64,000 bases of DNA from Kribbella sp. NBC_00382. GTDB taxonomy: Bacteria > Actinomycetota > Actinomycetes > Propionibacteriales > Kribbellaceae. The translations under genes and the position numbers were made by a program. Positions 27,393-35,207 of this stretch are shown in pieces (position 1 is the first letter of the stretch; each line of letters starts with the position of its first letter). The DNA is taken from the NCBI RefSeq assembly GCF_036067295.1, contig NZ_CP107954.1, positions 930,001 to 994,000 on the forward strand, read 5' to 3'. The notes beneath the pieces were generated by a model. That model did no database searches, had not been told where the DNA came from, and worked only from the letters and a program-made list of their open reading frames with translations.

Positions 27393-28525
27393 TTCTTCGC
27401 GATCACGCCGGCGACCTTGCTGACCGGTTCGGCCAGCGCGTCCACCACCGCGCCGAGTTCCTTCTTCTCGGCGTCGGTCGCGTTGTAGGGCTTGAAGCCG
27501 TCGCCGACCCGGTACTTGTCCAGCGCGGCGAAGACTGCCTTGAAGTTCGTGTCCAGCGTGGTGACCAGGGCGGCGTCGCGCTGCTGCAACGCCGGGCGCA
27601 GCGCCTGGACCGCGGCCTGCGAGCCCTCGACGTTGGCCTGGAAGTCCCACAGGTCGGTGTGCGAGTAGCGGTCCTCCTCACCGGTGACCTTGCCGGTGGC
27701 GACCTCGTCGAGCAGCTCCTTGGCGCCGTTGGCCAGCTGCAGCGGGTTGAGCTTCACGACCTTGGCCTTGGCGACCACGGTCTTCACGTCGACCAGCAGC
27801 TGGTCGGCGTACTTCGCCATGCCCGCGGTGGTGTTCTTCTCCCACAGGGCCTGCTCGATCCGGTGGTACCCGGTCCACTCGGTGCCCGGCTCGACGTCGT
27901 TGACCCGGGCGTCGATCTTCGGGTCCAGGTCGCCGAACGACTCAGCGACCGGCTCGATCCGCTCCCAGTAGGTGCGCGAGATCGGGAACAGCTCCTTGGC
28001 CTTGGCGACGTCGCCGGCCTTGACCGCGGTGACGAACTCGGTGGTCTTCTGCTCCAGCGCGACCGCCTGCGAGTTCACGTAGCGCTGGTAGCTGTCTGCG
28101 GCCTGCTTCAGCGCGGTGTCCTCGTCCACCTGCGCCGCGGCGTCACCGGTGACGTTGAGGTCGCCACGGATGCCGTCGCCGACCATGCCCGGCTTGCAGA
28201 CCGCCTGGTACTTGCCGGTCGGCAGCTCCACGATCAGCTCCCGCTTGAGGCCGGGGCCGATGTTCTCGACCTCACCCATCACCCGGTCGCCCTCGGCGTA
28301 CACGTAGAACTCGGTGACCTTGCTGCCGCCGTTGGAGACCGAGAAGGTGCTCGTCCCGGACTTCACGTCGGTACGGCTCAGGCCGCACTCGGAGTCGGTC
28401 GCCTTGACGGTGACCGGGCCTGTGCCGTCGTCGGAGCCGGCGGCGGGCTTGTCGTCCGCGCAGCCGGTCAGGCCGGCCAGCAGCAGTACTGCGCCGATGG
28501 CGGCGGCCCGGCGGGTGGTGATCAT
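27389..28525 (-). CDS. efeO: Iron uptake lipoprotein EfeO
   Basis: The 378-residue lipoprotein has the lipobox LAGLTGC (Cys22) and an N-terminal cupredoxin-like domain (about 37-130, with CGLSRTDVKSG and the YQAVCKPGMVGDG copper/iron loop). A C-terminal M75-type helical domain contains EWTGYHRIEQALWEKN, the conserved metal-binding His/Glu helix. It presents iron to the permease EfeU. It is coupled by ATGA overlaps to efeU before it and efeB after it. Confidence 0.94.
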   Translation of the reverse strand: MITTRRAAAIGAVLLLAGLTGCADDKPAAGSDDGTGPVTVKATDSECGLSRTDVKSGTSTFSVSNGGSKVTEFYVYAEGDRVMGEVENIGPGLKRELIVELPTGKYQAVCKPGMVGDGIRGDLNVTGDAAAQVDEDTALKQAADSYQRYVNSQAVALEQKTTEFVTAVKAGDVAKAKELFPISRTYWERIEPVAESFGDLDPKIDARVNDVEPGTEWTGYHRIEQALWEKNTTAGMAKYADQLLVDVKTVVAKAKVVKLNPLQLANGAKELLDEVATGKVTGEEDRYSHTDLWDFQANVEGSQAAVQALRPALQQRDAALVTTLDTNFKAVFAALDKYRVGDGFKPYNATDAEKKELGAVVDALAEPVSKVAGVIAKK

Positions 28526-29370
28526 GAGTTCTCCTGGGCAGTTCGGACGGGCACCGCGGGCGACGGCGTCGACTTGATCGGGCGGAAGTACAGGAACAGC
28601 ACCGGTACGAGATAGACCAGCCAGGCGGTCGCCTCGATGACCGTCGGGGCGGGGCTGAAGTTGAAGATCCCCTTCAGCAGTACGCCGTACCAGCTGTCCG
28701 GCGGGATCACGTGGGAGATGTCGAAGGCGACGTTCTGCAGGCCGGGCAGGATGTTCGCCTCCTGCAGGTCGTGGAAGCCGTAGGCGAAGATGCCGGCCGC
28801 GACCAGCACCAGCAGCGCGCCGGTCCACTTGAAGAAGACGGCCAGGTTGATCTTGACCGCCCCGCGGTAGATCGCGAAGCCGAGCACGACCGAGGTGATC
28901 AGGCCGAGCAGTACGCCGGTCAGCGGCGCGGCCGTGGTGGCCGTCGCGGCCGAGGCGTAGACGATGAAGGCCGTCTCGATGCTTTCCCGGAAGACCGCCA
29001 GGAAGGCGAGCAGGACGACGGCGCCGGAGCCGAGCTCCAGCGCCTGCCCCATCCGCTCGCGCAGCTCCCGGGCGATGCTGCGGGAGGCCTTGCGCATCCA
29101 GAAGATCATCCAGGTGACGAAGCCGACCGCGACGATCGACATCAGCCCGCCGATCGTCTCCTGGGTGGTGAACGACTTGGCGGTCAGCGCGGTGACGAAC
29201 TGCAGCAGACCCCAGCCGACCGCCGCGACGGCCAGCGCCGCGACCACACCGGCCCAGACCAGTCTGAGCTTGTCCCGCCGTCCGGCCTTGACCAGGAAGG
29301 TGGCGAGAATGCTGACCACCAACGAGGCTTCGAGTCCTTCACGAAGACCGATCAAATAGTTGGCGAGCAT
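28522..29370 (-). CDS. efeU: High-affinity iron permease EfeU (FTR1 family)
   Basis: The 282-residue membrane protein has seven predicted spans and the two iron-coordinating REGLE-type motifs of the FTR1/OFeT family: LREGLEASL at residues 9-17 and FRESIETAF in the middle. It moves iron across the membrane, fed by EfeO and EfeB. It is the first gene of the operon. An IdeR/DtxR-type iron box lies 18-51 bp upstream. Confidence 0.94.
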   Translation of the reverse strand: MLANYLIGLREGLEASLVVSILATFLVKAGRRDKLRLVWAGVVAALAVAAVGWGLLQFVTALTAKSFTTQETIGGLMSIVAVGFVTWMIFWMRKASRSIARELRERMGQALELGSGAVVLLAFLAVFRESIETAFIVYASAATATTAAPLTGVLLGLITSVVLGFAIYRGAVKINLAVFFKWTGALLVLVAAGIFAYGFHDLQEANILPGLQNVAFDISHVIPPDSWYGVLLKGIFNFSPAPTVIEATAWLVYLVPVLFLYFRPIKSTPSPAVPVRTAQENS

Positions 29371-29387
29371 GACGGGAACTCCAGGTA

Positions 29388-29421
29388 TTAGGTACGGCTA
29401 ACCTTCCGAAGGTTAGCCTAA
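29388..29421 (-). promoter_or_regulatory. IdeR/DtxR iron box controlling efeUOB
   Basis: TTAGGTACGGCTAACCTTC (29388-29406) matches the IdeR consensus TTAGGTTAGGCTAACCTAA at about 15 of 19 positions. A second, overlapping site with AGGTTAGCCTAA lies at 29410-29421. Together they form a perfect palindrome with 11-bp arms GGCTAACCTTC/GAAGGTTAGCC around 29407. Iron-loaded repressor here would switch off efeU. The box extends into the stop codon of thpR. Confidence 0.88.
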
Positions 29422-29976
29422 GAACTCCCATTCGCCCACTGTGTCGTACGCCGCACCATGGCTCGGGCCTTCACCGAGACGCGATGAGACCAACTCGATA
29501 CTTTCCGCTGTCCAGGACGGCCCCTGATAGGTGTCGAAGACCCGGACCCAGCGGACCACGTCCATCGGTTGTTTCAAACGCGCGAGCGTGAGATGCGGGG
29601 TGAATTTGCGCCCGTCCACGGTCACGCCGGCCTTGTTGGCCGCTGACCGCGTCGTCATCGCCAGGTGCGGCAGCGCCTCGGACTCGTCCTGCACGCCGGT
29701 GTAGAGCACCCGGGCGTCCGCCACGCTCGGGAACGCTCCTGACCCTTTGAGCTGGAGATCGAACGGCTTCTGCCGGTTCGCCACCCGCTCGAGCCCCTCG
29801 GCCAGGTCTTCTGTCTTGTACTCCGGTACGTCCCCCAGGAACGCCAGGGTGATGTGCCAGTTCTCGTCCGAGGCCCAGCGGATGTCCTCGTCCGGATGAT
29901 CTCTGCGGGGGCCGACGAACTCGGCCAGATGCTCGACAACCTCCACCGGCGGGATGACCGCCACAAACAGTCGCAT
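29413..29976 (-). CDS. thpR: RNA 2',3'-cyclic phosphodiesterase (2H family, LigT-like)
   Basis: The 187-residue protein has the two HxT motifs of the 2H phosphoesterases: HITLAFLGD (His41, Thr43) and HLTLARLK (His128, Thr130). The N-terminal MRLFVAVIPP and the Phe-rich core also fit. ThpR/LigT hydrolyses 2',3'-cyclic phosphate ends of RNA and was first described as a 2'-5' RNA ligase. It lies 17 bp after the deacetylase gene on the same strand. Its last codons form part of the downstream efe iron box. Confidence 0.9.
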   Translation of the reverse strand: MRLFVAVIPPVEVVEHLAEFVGPRRDHPDEDIRWASDENWHITLAFLGDVPEYKTEDLAEGLERVANRQKPFDLQLKGSGAFPSVADARVLYTGVQDESEALPHLAMTTRSAANKAGVTVDGRKFTPHLTLARLKQPMDVVRWVRVFDTYQGPSWTAESIELVSSRLGEGPSHGAAYDTVGEWEFLG

Positions 29977-29992
29977 CCGTCGAGCTTAGAGG

Positions 29993-30769
29993 TCAGCAGT
30001 CCATCGCAGCGAAGGTATATCCCTGGGCCGCCAGCGTCTCCAGCGCTTCATCGAGGGCCGCGACGGTCTGGCTGCGGTTGCCGCCGGCATCGTGCATCAG
30101 GATCACGCTGCCGTCGTGAGCGCCCTTGAGGATGCTGTTCAGGATCGCCTGCTTGCCCGGACGCTGCCAGTCGAGGGTGTCGACGTCCCACAGCACCGGG
30201 GTCATCCCGGCAGCCTTGATGTCGGCCTTGACCTTCGCGTTCTCCGCACCGTACGGCGGCCGGAAGCACTTCGAGGCCGGGCCGTCGAAGATCTCGTGAT
30301 GCCGCTTGGCCGCCGACACCTTCGTCAGCTGCGCATGCGAGATCGAGTGGCTCCCGATCGAGTTGCCCGCGGCAAGCACCTGCTCCTTGAGACTCGGGTG
30401 CTGCTCCTGCATGCTGCCCAACTCGAAGAAGGTCGCATGAGCCCCGTACTTCGCCAGCACCTCGAGCACCTGCGGCGTCCAGACCGGATCCGGTCCGTCG
30501 TCGAAGGTGAGGAAGATCGTCTTGTTGCCCTTAGCAACCGCTGTCGGATTGCCCGCCGGCTTGACCGGCGTACTGACCGGCGTACTGGCGACCGGCGCGC
30601 TCACCGGCGCCTTCACCGGCACCGTGGTCGATACCTTCACCGTCTTGTCCGGTGCGCTCGCGGCCGCCTGGTTCGCCTGCGCCAGCCCGAAGGCAACCAC
30701 CCCGGCCACAGCGAACACAGCCGAGATACCGATGCCGAAGTTGATGAAGGCACCGAGCTTCCGGGACAT
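29993..30769 (-). CDS. Polysaccharide deacetylase (NodB domain), membrane-anchored
   Basis: The 258-residue protein has an N-terminal membrane anchor (about 8-32), a repetitive Val/Pro/Thr linker and a NodB domain: TFDDGP at 88-93 (catalytic Asp plus metal Asp), HSISHAQL (metal His pair), RPPYGAENAKV, and LWDVDTLDWQRP. All five motifs are intact, so it should be a zinc-dependent CE4 deacetylase acting on cell-wall glycan, chitin-like or other N-acetylated polymers outside the cell. The ATG start is preceded by GAGGAGTGTC. Confidence 0.92.
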   Translation of the reverse strand: MSRKLGAFINFGIGISAVFAVAGVVAFGLAQANQAAASAPDKTVKVSTTVPVKAPVSAPVASTPVSTPVKPAGNPTAVAKGNKTIFLTFDDGPDPVWTPQVLEVLAKYGAHATFFELGSMQEQHPSLKEQVLAAGNSIGSHSISHAQLTKVSAAKRHHEIFDGPASKCFRPPYGAENAKVKADIKAAGMTPVLWDVDTLDWQRPGKQAILNSILKGAHDGSVILMHDAGGNRSQTVAALDEALETLAAQGYTFAAMDC

Positions 30770-30830
30770 GACACTCCTCGAAGATTCCAGCGGCCCCGCC
30801 TCTCAGGGCCTTGCAGAAGATGAGACGTCG

Positions 30831-32267
30831 CTAATGCCCATCCAGTTCGCGTGGTTGCTCGAGGAGTTCGGCCAGCCGGAGTGGGGTGCGGTCTTCGAAC
30901 ATTGGGCCGATGAGTTGTACGCCCACTGGTAGGCCCTCGGGGGAACGGCCTGCGGGAATGGCTGTGGCGGGTAGGCCAGGCATGGTGGCCAGGCCGGCCC
31001 AGACGAGTTGGTCGAGGTCCGGGTAGTCGACGCCGTCGATGTTGATGCGCCGGTCCAGCAGGTTGGGGGTGTGGTCGTGCGGGAACGCGGGCGTCGGCGT
31101 GACCGGGCACAGTACGGCGTCGAACTCGGTGAACAGCTGCCGCCAGCCGTGGCGGTGGAGTTCGCGGCGGTTGTTCGCCTCCATCCAGTCGTGGTGGCTG
31201 AAGTCGATGGCGCGCAGCCTGGTGGCTTCCAAGCTCTGGTCGTCCGCACGCAATCCGGCCCGCAGTTGCTCGAGCGATTCGGTCGGAAAACGCGCGGGAG
31301 AGCTCGAGATCAGTAGCTGCATGTAGACGGTCGCGGCCTCGGTCAGGTCGGGCAGCAGCGGAGTGTGCCGTTCGACGCGGGCGCCGCCGTCGGCAAGCGT
31401 GTCGGCCACCCGATGTACAGCCGCACGTACGGCGGCACCGGTTGGGATGAGCGGATGCTCGTCGAGGACCAGTACCCGGAAGTCGCGGAGCCGCTCGTGG
31501 CGCGCGGGAGGCAGCGTCACGTCGTACGCGATGCCGTGCGTCAACGGATCCGGACCGACCATGACGTCGAGCAGGAGCGTGAGGTCGCGGGCGGTACGGG
31601 CCATCGGACCGACGACGGCGAGGTCGGGGTCGACCGGCAAGGCCGGCCCGGGCGGCGGGGACATGCCGCGGCCGGCCGCCAGCCCGAGGGTCGGCTTGTG
31701 TCCGTAGACGCCGCAGAAATGCGCGGGGGTACGCAGCGAGCCGGCGATGTCGGAACCGATGGACAGCGCGCCGAACCCGCACGCCAGGGCCGCCGCTGAT
31801 CCGCCGGAGGACCCGCCCGCCGTGCGCTCGTGATCCCACGGGTTATTGGTGGTGCCGTAGATCTCGTTGAAACTCTGGAGACCTTGCAGCCCCACCGGCA
31901 CATTCGTCTTACCGAGTATCACCGCCCCGGCAGCCTTGAGCCGCGCCACCTGTACCGCGTCCTCGGGCGGCACGAAGTCCCGGTACTGCGGCAAGCCCCA
32001 CGTCGTCGGCAGCCCGGCCACGTCGTAGGACTCCTTGACCGTCACTGGGATGCCGAGCAGAGGCCGGTCCTCGCCGCGGGCGCGCGCCTGGTCGGCACGG
32101 CGTGCGGCGGCCCGCGCACGGTCGAAGTCCGGCACACAGATCGCGTTGATCTCCCTGTCATCCCGCTCGATCCGGCCGATCGCCTCATCGGTCAGTTCCA
32201 CCGAGCTCACGTCACCAGCACGCATCGCGGCCGCGAACTCTTCGGCCGACCCACAGTTCAAGTCCAT
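30831..32267 (-). CDS. Amidase signature family hydrolase
   Basis: The 478-residue enzyme has the complete Ser-cisSer-Lys triad of the amidase signature family: Lys78 in PVTVKES, Ser153 in the loop TAGGSSGGSAAAL and the nucleophile Ser177 in GSDIAGSLRTPA. The N-terminal helix and AGAVILGKTNVP also match. It has no GatB neighbour, so a catabolic amidase is more likely than GatA. Start is the ATG at 32267; the frame is open far upstream (to 33656), but that part is an antisense reading of the next gene. Confidence 0.9.
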   Translation of the reverse strand: MDLNCGSAEEFAAAMRAGDVSSVELTDEAIGRIERDDREINAICVPDFDRARAAARRADQARARGEDRPLLGIPVTVKESYDVAGLPTTWGLPQYRDFVPPEDAVQVARLKAAGAVILGKTNVPVGLQGLQSFNEIYGTTNNPWDHERTAGGSSGGSAAALACGFGALSIGSDIAGSLRTPAHFCGVYGHKPTLGLAAGRGMSPPPGPALPVDPDLAVVGPMARTARDLTLLLDVMVGPDPLTHGIAYDVTLPPARHERLRDFRVLVLDEHPLIPTGAAVRAAVHRVADTLADGGARVERHTPLLPDLTEAATVYMQLLISSSPARFPTESLEQLRAGLRADDQSLEATRLRAIDFSHHDWMEANNRRELHRHGWRQLFTEFDAVLCPVTPTPAFPHDHTPNLLDRRINIDGVDYPDLDQLVWAGLATMPGLPATAIPAGRSPEGLPVGVQLIGPMFEDRTPLRLAELLEQPRELDGH

Positions 32268-32387
32268 GAATCGGACGCTATCGAGGTACCTGGGAGGCCA
32301 TAAAACCTCGCTTCGCACAACGGGGTCAGCTTCGCCGGGTGGTTGCTGGTGGCTACTGGATTCGGCCGTGCTGGGTGAGACTGGGGT

Positions 32388-33869
32388 ATGGAGATCGAGG
32401 GGCGGAATCTGCCGGCGCCTTGTGTGGTGGTGCTGGTCGGACCGGGGGCGGCGGGGAAGTCGACTTGGGCTGCGGAGACGTTTGCGGCTGATTTGGTGGT
32501 CTCCAGCGATCGGTTGCGGGCGCTGGTCGGGGCGGGGGAAGACGATCTGGCGGCCAGTGCGGATGCGTTCGCGTTGCTGGAGGAGGTTGTCCGGCAGCGG
32601 ATCGGGCGGCGGTTGACGACGGTGATCGACACGTTGGGGCTGGATCGGGAGCGGCGGCTCAACTGGCTCGCGATGGCTAGGGCACAAGGGATTCCTTGTG
32701 TGGCGGTTGGGTTCGATACGCCGGCGGCGGAGTGTCGGAGGCGGAATCGGGAACGGGCCAAGCGGATTCCGGCGGATGTGTTGAGTGGGCAGCTCAAGAC
32801 TTGGGCGGCGGTCAAAAAGGAGTTGCCGGGCGAAGGGTATGACGACGTGCTCGCGCCTCGGGCGGTACGCGTAGTACCGGAGGCTTTTGTGGGTGCTGCC
32901 GAGGCTTTGCAGCGGCAGCGGGATACACCGGCTGGGTTGCGGTTCGGGTTGCAGCTGAGCAGCTATACGCATAAGGCGGGGCGGAAGACGACGGGTCAGT
33001 GGATCAAGGATGTCGGCGCAGCGGCTGAGGCGGCTGGGTTCGACGGGATCTACGTGATGGATCATTTCCGGCAGATTCCGCAGGTCGGGCGGGCGTGGGA
33101 GGACTTCCTCGAGAGCTGGACGACGTTGGCGTTTCTCGCGGCTAGTACGGAGCGGGTACGGCTGGGAACGCTCGTCAGTGGGATCACCTATCGCAACGTG
33201 GCTCATCTCGGGAAGATCGTCGCGACGCTCGACGTGCTGAGTGGTGGCCGGGCGGTGTGCGGGTTGGGGCTGGCGTGGTTCGAGGCTGAGCACAAGGCTT
33301 ATGGGTGGGAGTTCCCGTCTGTCGGGGATCGGTATGCGCTGCTGGAGGACGCGTTGCAGCTGTTGCCCGTGTTGTGGGGACCAGGCAACAAACCGTGGCG
33401 GGGCAAGGTTCTCGACGTACCGGAGACTGCTTGTTATCCACGGCCCTTGCAGGATCCGCTGCCGATCCTGGTCGGCGGGAGCGGCAACCGCACTCTGCGC
33501 CTGGCCGCCCGGTACGCCGATGCCGTCAACGTCTTCGGCACTGCGGACAAGGTCCGGGAGAAGGCCGCGTTCCTCAAGGCGAACACCGAACCTGGCAAGG
33601 AACCCCCGCGCCTCACCCAGCTGTCGACCACCCTCATTGGCAAGAACCCGCAGCACCTCACCGACCTGATCGACCGACTCCGCCCGCGCAACCAGGATCC
33701 CGCCAAGTACGCCGCGAGCGTCAACGCCGGCACCGTCCCCGACCAGATCGGCCGCTTCCGCGAACTGGCTGAGGCGGGCGCGGCTGAGGTCATGTTCAGC
33801 CTCCCCGACCTCGACGACGACCTCACTCCACTCGCAACAGCCGGAGAGGTCATCGCCGCCTTCCGCTAG
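32388..33869 (+). CDS. Fusion of a P-loop kinase-like domain and an F420-type LLM oxidoreductase
   Basis: This 493-residue protein joins two domains in one frame. Residues 1-180 are an AAA_33-type small-molecule/polynucleotide kinase-like NTPase with Walker A GPGAAGKST (18-26), VSSDRLRALVG, and a lid with RRRNRERAKR. From about 186 (LRFGLQLSSYTH) it is a luciferase-like monooxygenase domain of the TIGR03560 type: GFDGIYVMDHF, VRLGTLVSGITYRN, LDVLSGGRAVCGLGLAWFE, PLPILVGGSGN. It probably uses F420. The coding sequence continues with no stop or frameshift between domains. The substrate is unknown. Confidence 0.85.
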   Translation: MEIEGRNLPAPCVVVLVGPGAAGKSTWAAETFAADLVVSSDRLRALVGAGEDDLAASADAFALLEEVVRQRIGRRLTTVIDTLGLDRERRLNWLAMARAQGIPCVAVGFDTPAAECRRRNRERAKRIPADVLSGQLKTWAAVKKELPGEGYDDVLAPRAVRVVPEAFVGAAEALQRQRDTPAGLRFGLQLSSYTHKAGRKTTGQWIKDVGAAAEAAGFDGIYVMDHFRQIPQVGRAWEDFLESWTTLAFLAASTERVRLGTLVSGITYRNVAHLGKIVATLDVLSGGRAVCGLGLAWFEAEHKAYGWEFPSVGDRYALLEDALQLLPVLWGPGNKPWRGKVLDVPETACYPRPLQDPLPILVGGSGNRTLRLAARYADAVNVFGTADKVREKAAFLKANTEPGKEPPRLTQLSTTLIGKNPQHLTDLIDRLRPRNQDPAKYAASVNAGTVPDQIGRFRELAEAGAAEVMFSLPDLDDDLTPLATAGEVIAAFR

Positions 33870-33916
33870 TGTCCGGCTGACGCTGAGCTGTCGGTCGGGG
33901 CTGCGAGGATGTTGCC

Positions 33917-34618
33917 ATGGAGCAGAAGTTGAGCCGACAGGAAGCCTCAGATGCAGTCAGCGATGCGGGCTGGCGCTTCCTGCTAGGCGCGCTGCGAACG
34001 TCCGTCCCGGTCAGCTCACTGGCCGAAGCAGCCAAGATCGCATCGCGCGCGGTCGAGGCATGTGGCGACGACGCAGACCAGCACCTTGTCGCTGACATCC
34101 GGCCTAACCGGGTGGTGCTCACTCTCCAGTCCCTGGACCACGCCGCAGTCACCACGCGAGACATCGACCTCGCGCATCGGATCTCCGTCGTCGTACGCGA
34201 GGCCGGCTCACAAACCGGCCCTGACATCGGCGGGGATGCACCACGGTCGGTCCAAATCCTGGAGATCGGGATCGACGCCCTGGACATCGCGGCGATCCGC
34301 CCCTTCTGGAAGGCCGTGTTGGGTTACGCCCCTGAAGCAGGAGCCGACGGCCCCGAGGACCCGCTAGTCGACCCCGTAGGCCAAGGCGCCGCGATCTGGT
34401 TCCAGCAGATGGACCACCCCCGCCCCCAACGCAACCGCGTTCACCTAGACATCTCCGTCCCCCACGACGAAGCACTCCGCCGCCTCGACGCCGCCCTGTC
34501 CGCCGGCGGCCAACTCCTCTCCGAAGTCCGAGCCCCAGCCTTCTGGGTCCTCTCCGACCCCGAAGGCAACGAAGCCTGCATAACCACCTGGCAAGCCCGA
34601 GACAAGCCCACCCCTTGA
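33917..34618 (+). CDS. Fusion of a pterin-carbinolamine-dehydratase-like and a VOC domain
   Basis: The 233-residue protein has an N-terminal domain of about 105 residues like 4a-hydroxytetrahydrobiopterin dehydratase (LSRQEASDAVSDAGWRFLL, HLVADIRPNRVVLTLQS, DHAAVTTRDIDLAHRIS). A C-terminal glyoxalase/VOC domain (about 112-228) follows, with DIAAIRPFWKAVLGYAP, RVHLDISVPHDEA and FWVLSDPEGNEACI. VOC proteins of this type with a PCD-like head occur in actinobacteria. Catalysis is unproven: the PCD His triad is incomplete in my reading. It lies 47 bp after the LLM fusion and may be co-transcribed. Confidence 0.75.
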   Translation: MEQKLSRQEASDAVSDAGWRFLLGALRTSVPVSSLAEAAKIASRAVEACGDDADQHLVADIRPNRVVLTLQSLDHAAVTTRDIDLAHRISVVVREAGSQTGPDIGGDAPRSVQILEIGIDALDIAAIRPFWKAVLGYAPEAGADGPEDPLVDPVGQGAAIWFQQMDHPRPQRNRVHLDISVPHDEALRRLDAALSAGGQLLSEVRAPAFWVLSDPEGNEACITTWQARDKPTP

Positions 34619-34634
34619 ACCCCCTGGCCTCGCC

Positions 34635-35026
34635 GTGTCCCACTCGACTCGAGCGGGACACATCTCCCCCTGGCCGCGCCAACTCTCGCCCTGCACTCCC
34701 GGGCCAGCACTGCGGGCCCGATTCGAATCCCAGCCTGAAGTCCAGCCCGCGAGGTGACGCGTAGCGTCACGAGCCGTCGACCGCCGTAGCTCCGGGCTTC
34801 GCTGTGTCCCGCTCGACAGGAGGTAGTCACCGACTTGCACCCTGTCCACGCTCAGCCAGCGCGCCACGCCCGCCGCACAGCCGACTACCTCCTGTCGAGC
34901 GGACACATCTCCCCCTGGCCGACGGCAGCTCCAGCTCTTGCGCCGCCGCCCGCACTCGCACTGCGAGCCCGACCCCAATCTCGGCCTGAGGTCCGGGCCG
35001 CGAGGTGACGCGAAGCGTCACGAGCC
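34635..35026. repeat. Two diverged 125-130 bp repeat units with long inverted repeats
   Basis: The gene-free stretch 34619-35207 holds two related units, 34651-34775 and 34897-35026. Each begins with GACACATCTCCCCCTGGCC and ends with a small hairpin GTGACGC/GCGTCAC followed by GAGCC; the middle parts have diverged. Between the units a perfect 20-bp inverted repeat, built on GCTCGACAGGAGGTAGTC (34811-34828) and its complement (34883-34900), could form a large hairpin. The word GTGTCCCGCTCGA or a close variant occurs four times in alternating orientation, flanking both units. No credible protein is encoded. Confidence 0.75.
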
Positions 35027-35161
35027 TTTAGCCACCTGCTCGCGGCGCGCCAGTGTGTCCGGATCGCCGGCCGGCGACACGACCCGGGCCCGATCCACCC
35101 AGCAGTAATCGCTGAGGCGCTGCGCAGACCTGTCTCGGCCCGAGACCAGACAAACCCCGCG

Positions 35162-35194
35162 CCCGGCACCGCGTGAACCGCAGCGGTAGCCGGG
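35162..35194 (-). terminator. Probable terminator hairpin after mtr
   Basis: CCCGGCACCGC (35162-35172) pairs with GCGGT-A-GCCGGG (35183-35194), leaving one bulged base and a 10-nt loop. It lies just past the mtr stop codon on the minus strand. Confidence 0.55.
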
Positions 35195-35207
35195 ACTGGC
35201 TGTTGCT

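Noticed and set aside
30831-33656. 941-residue frame extending the amidase N-terminus
   Set aside because: The extra 460 residues are a Pro/Arg-rich antisense reading of the kinase-LLM gene; the amidase domain itself starts at 32267.
34441-35169. Several minus-strand frames rich in DASRHLA/ARSAG words
   Set aside because: They read through the diverged DNA repeat units and lack ribosome sites or family matches.
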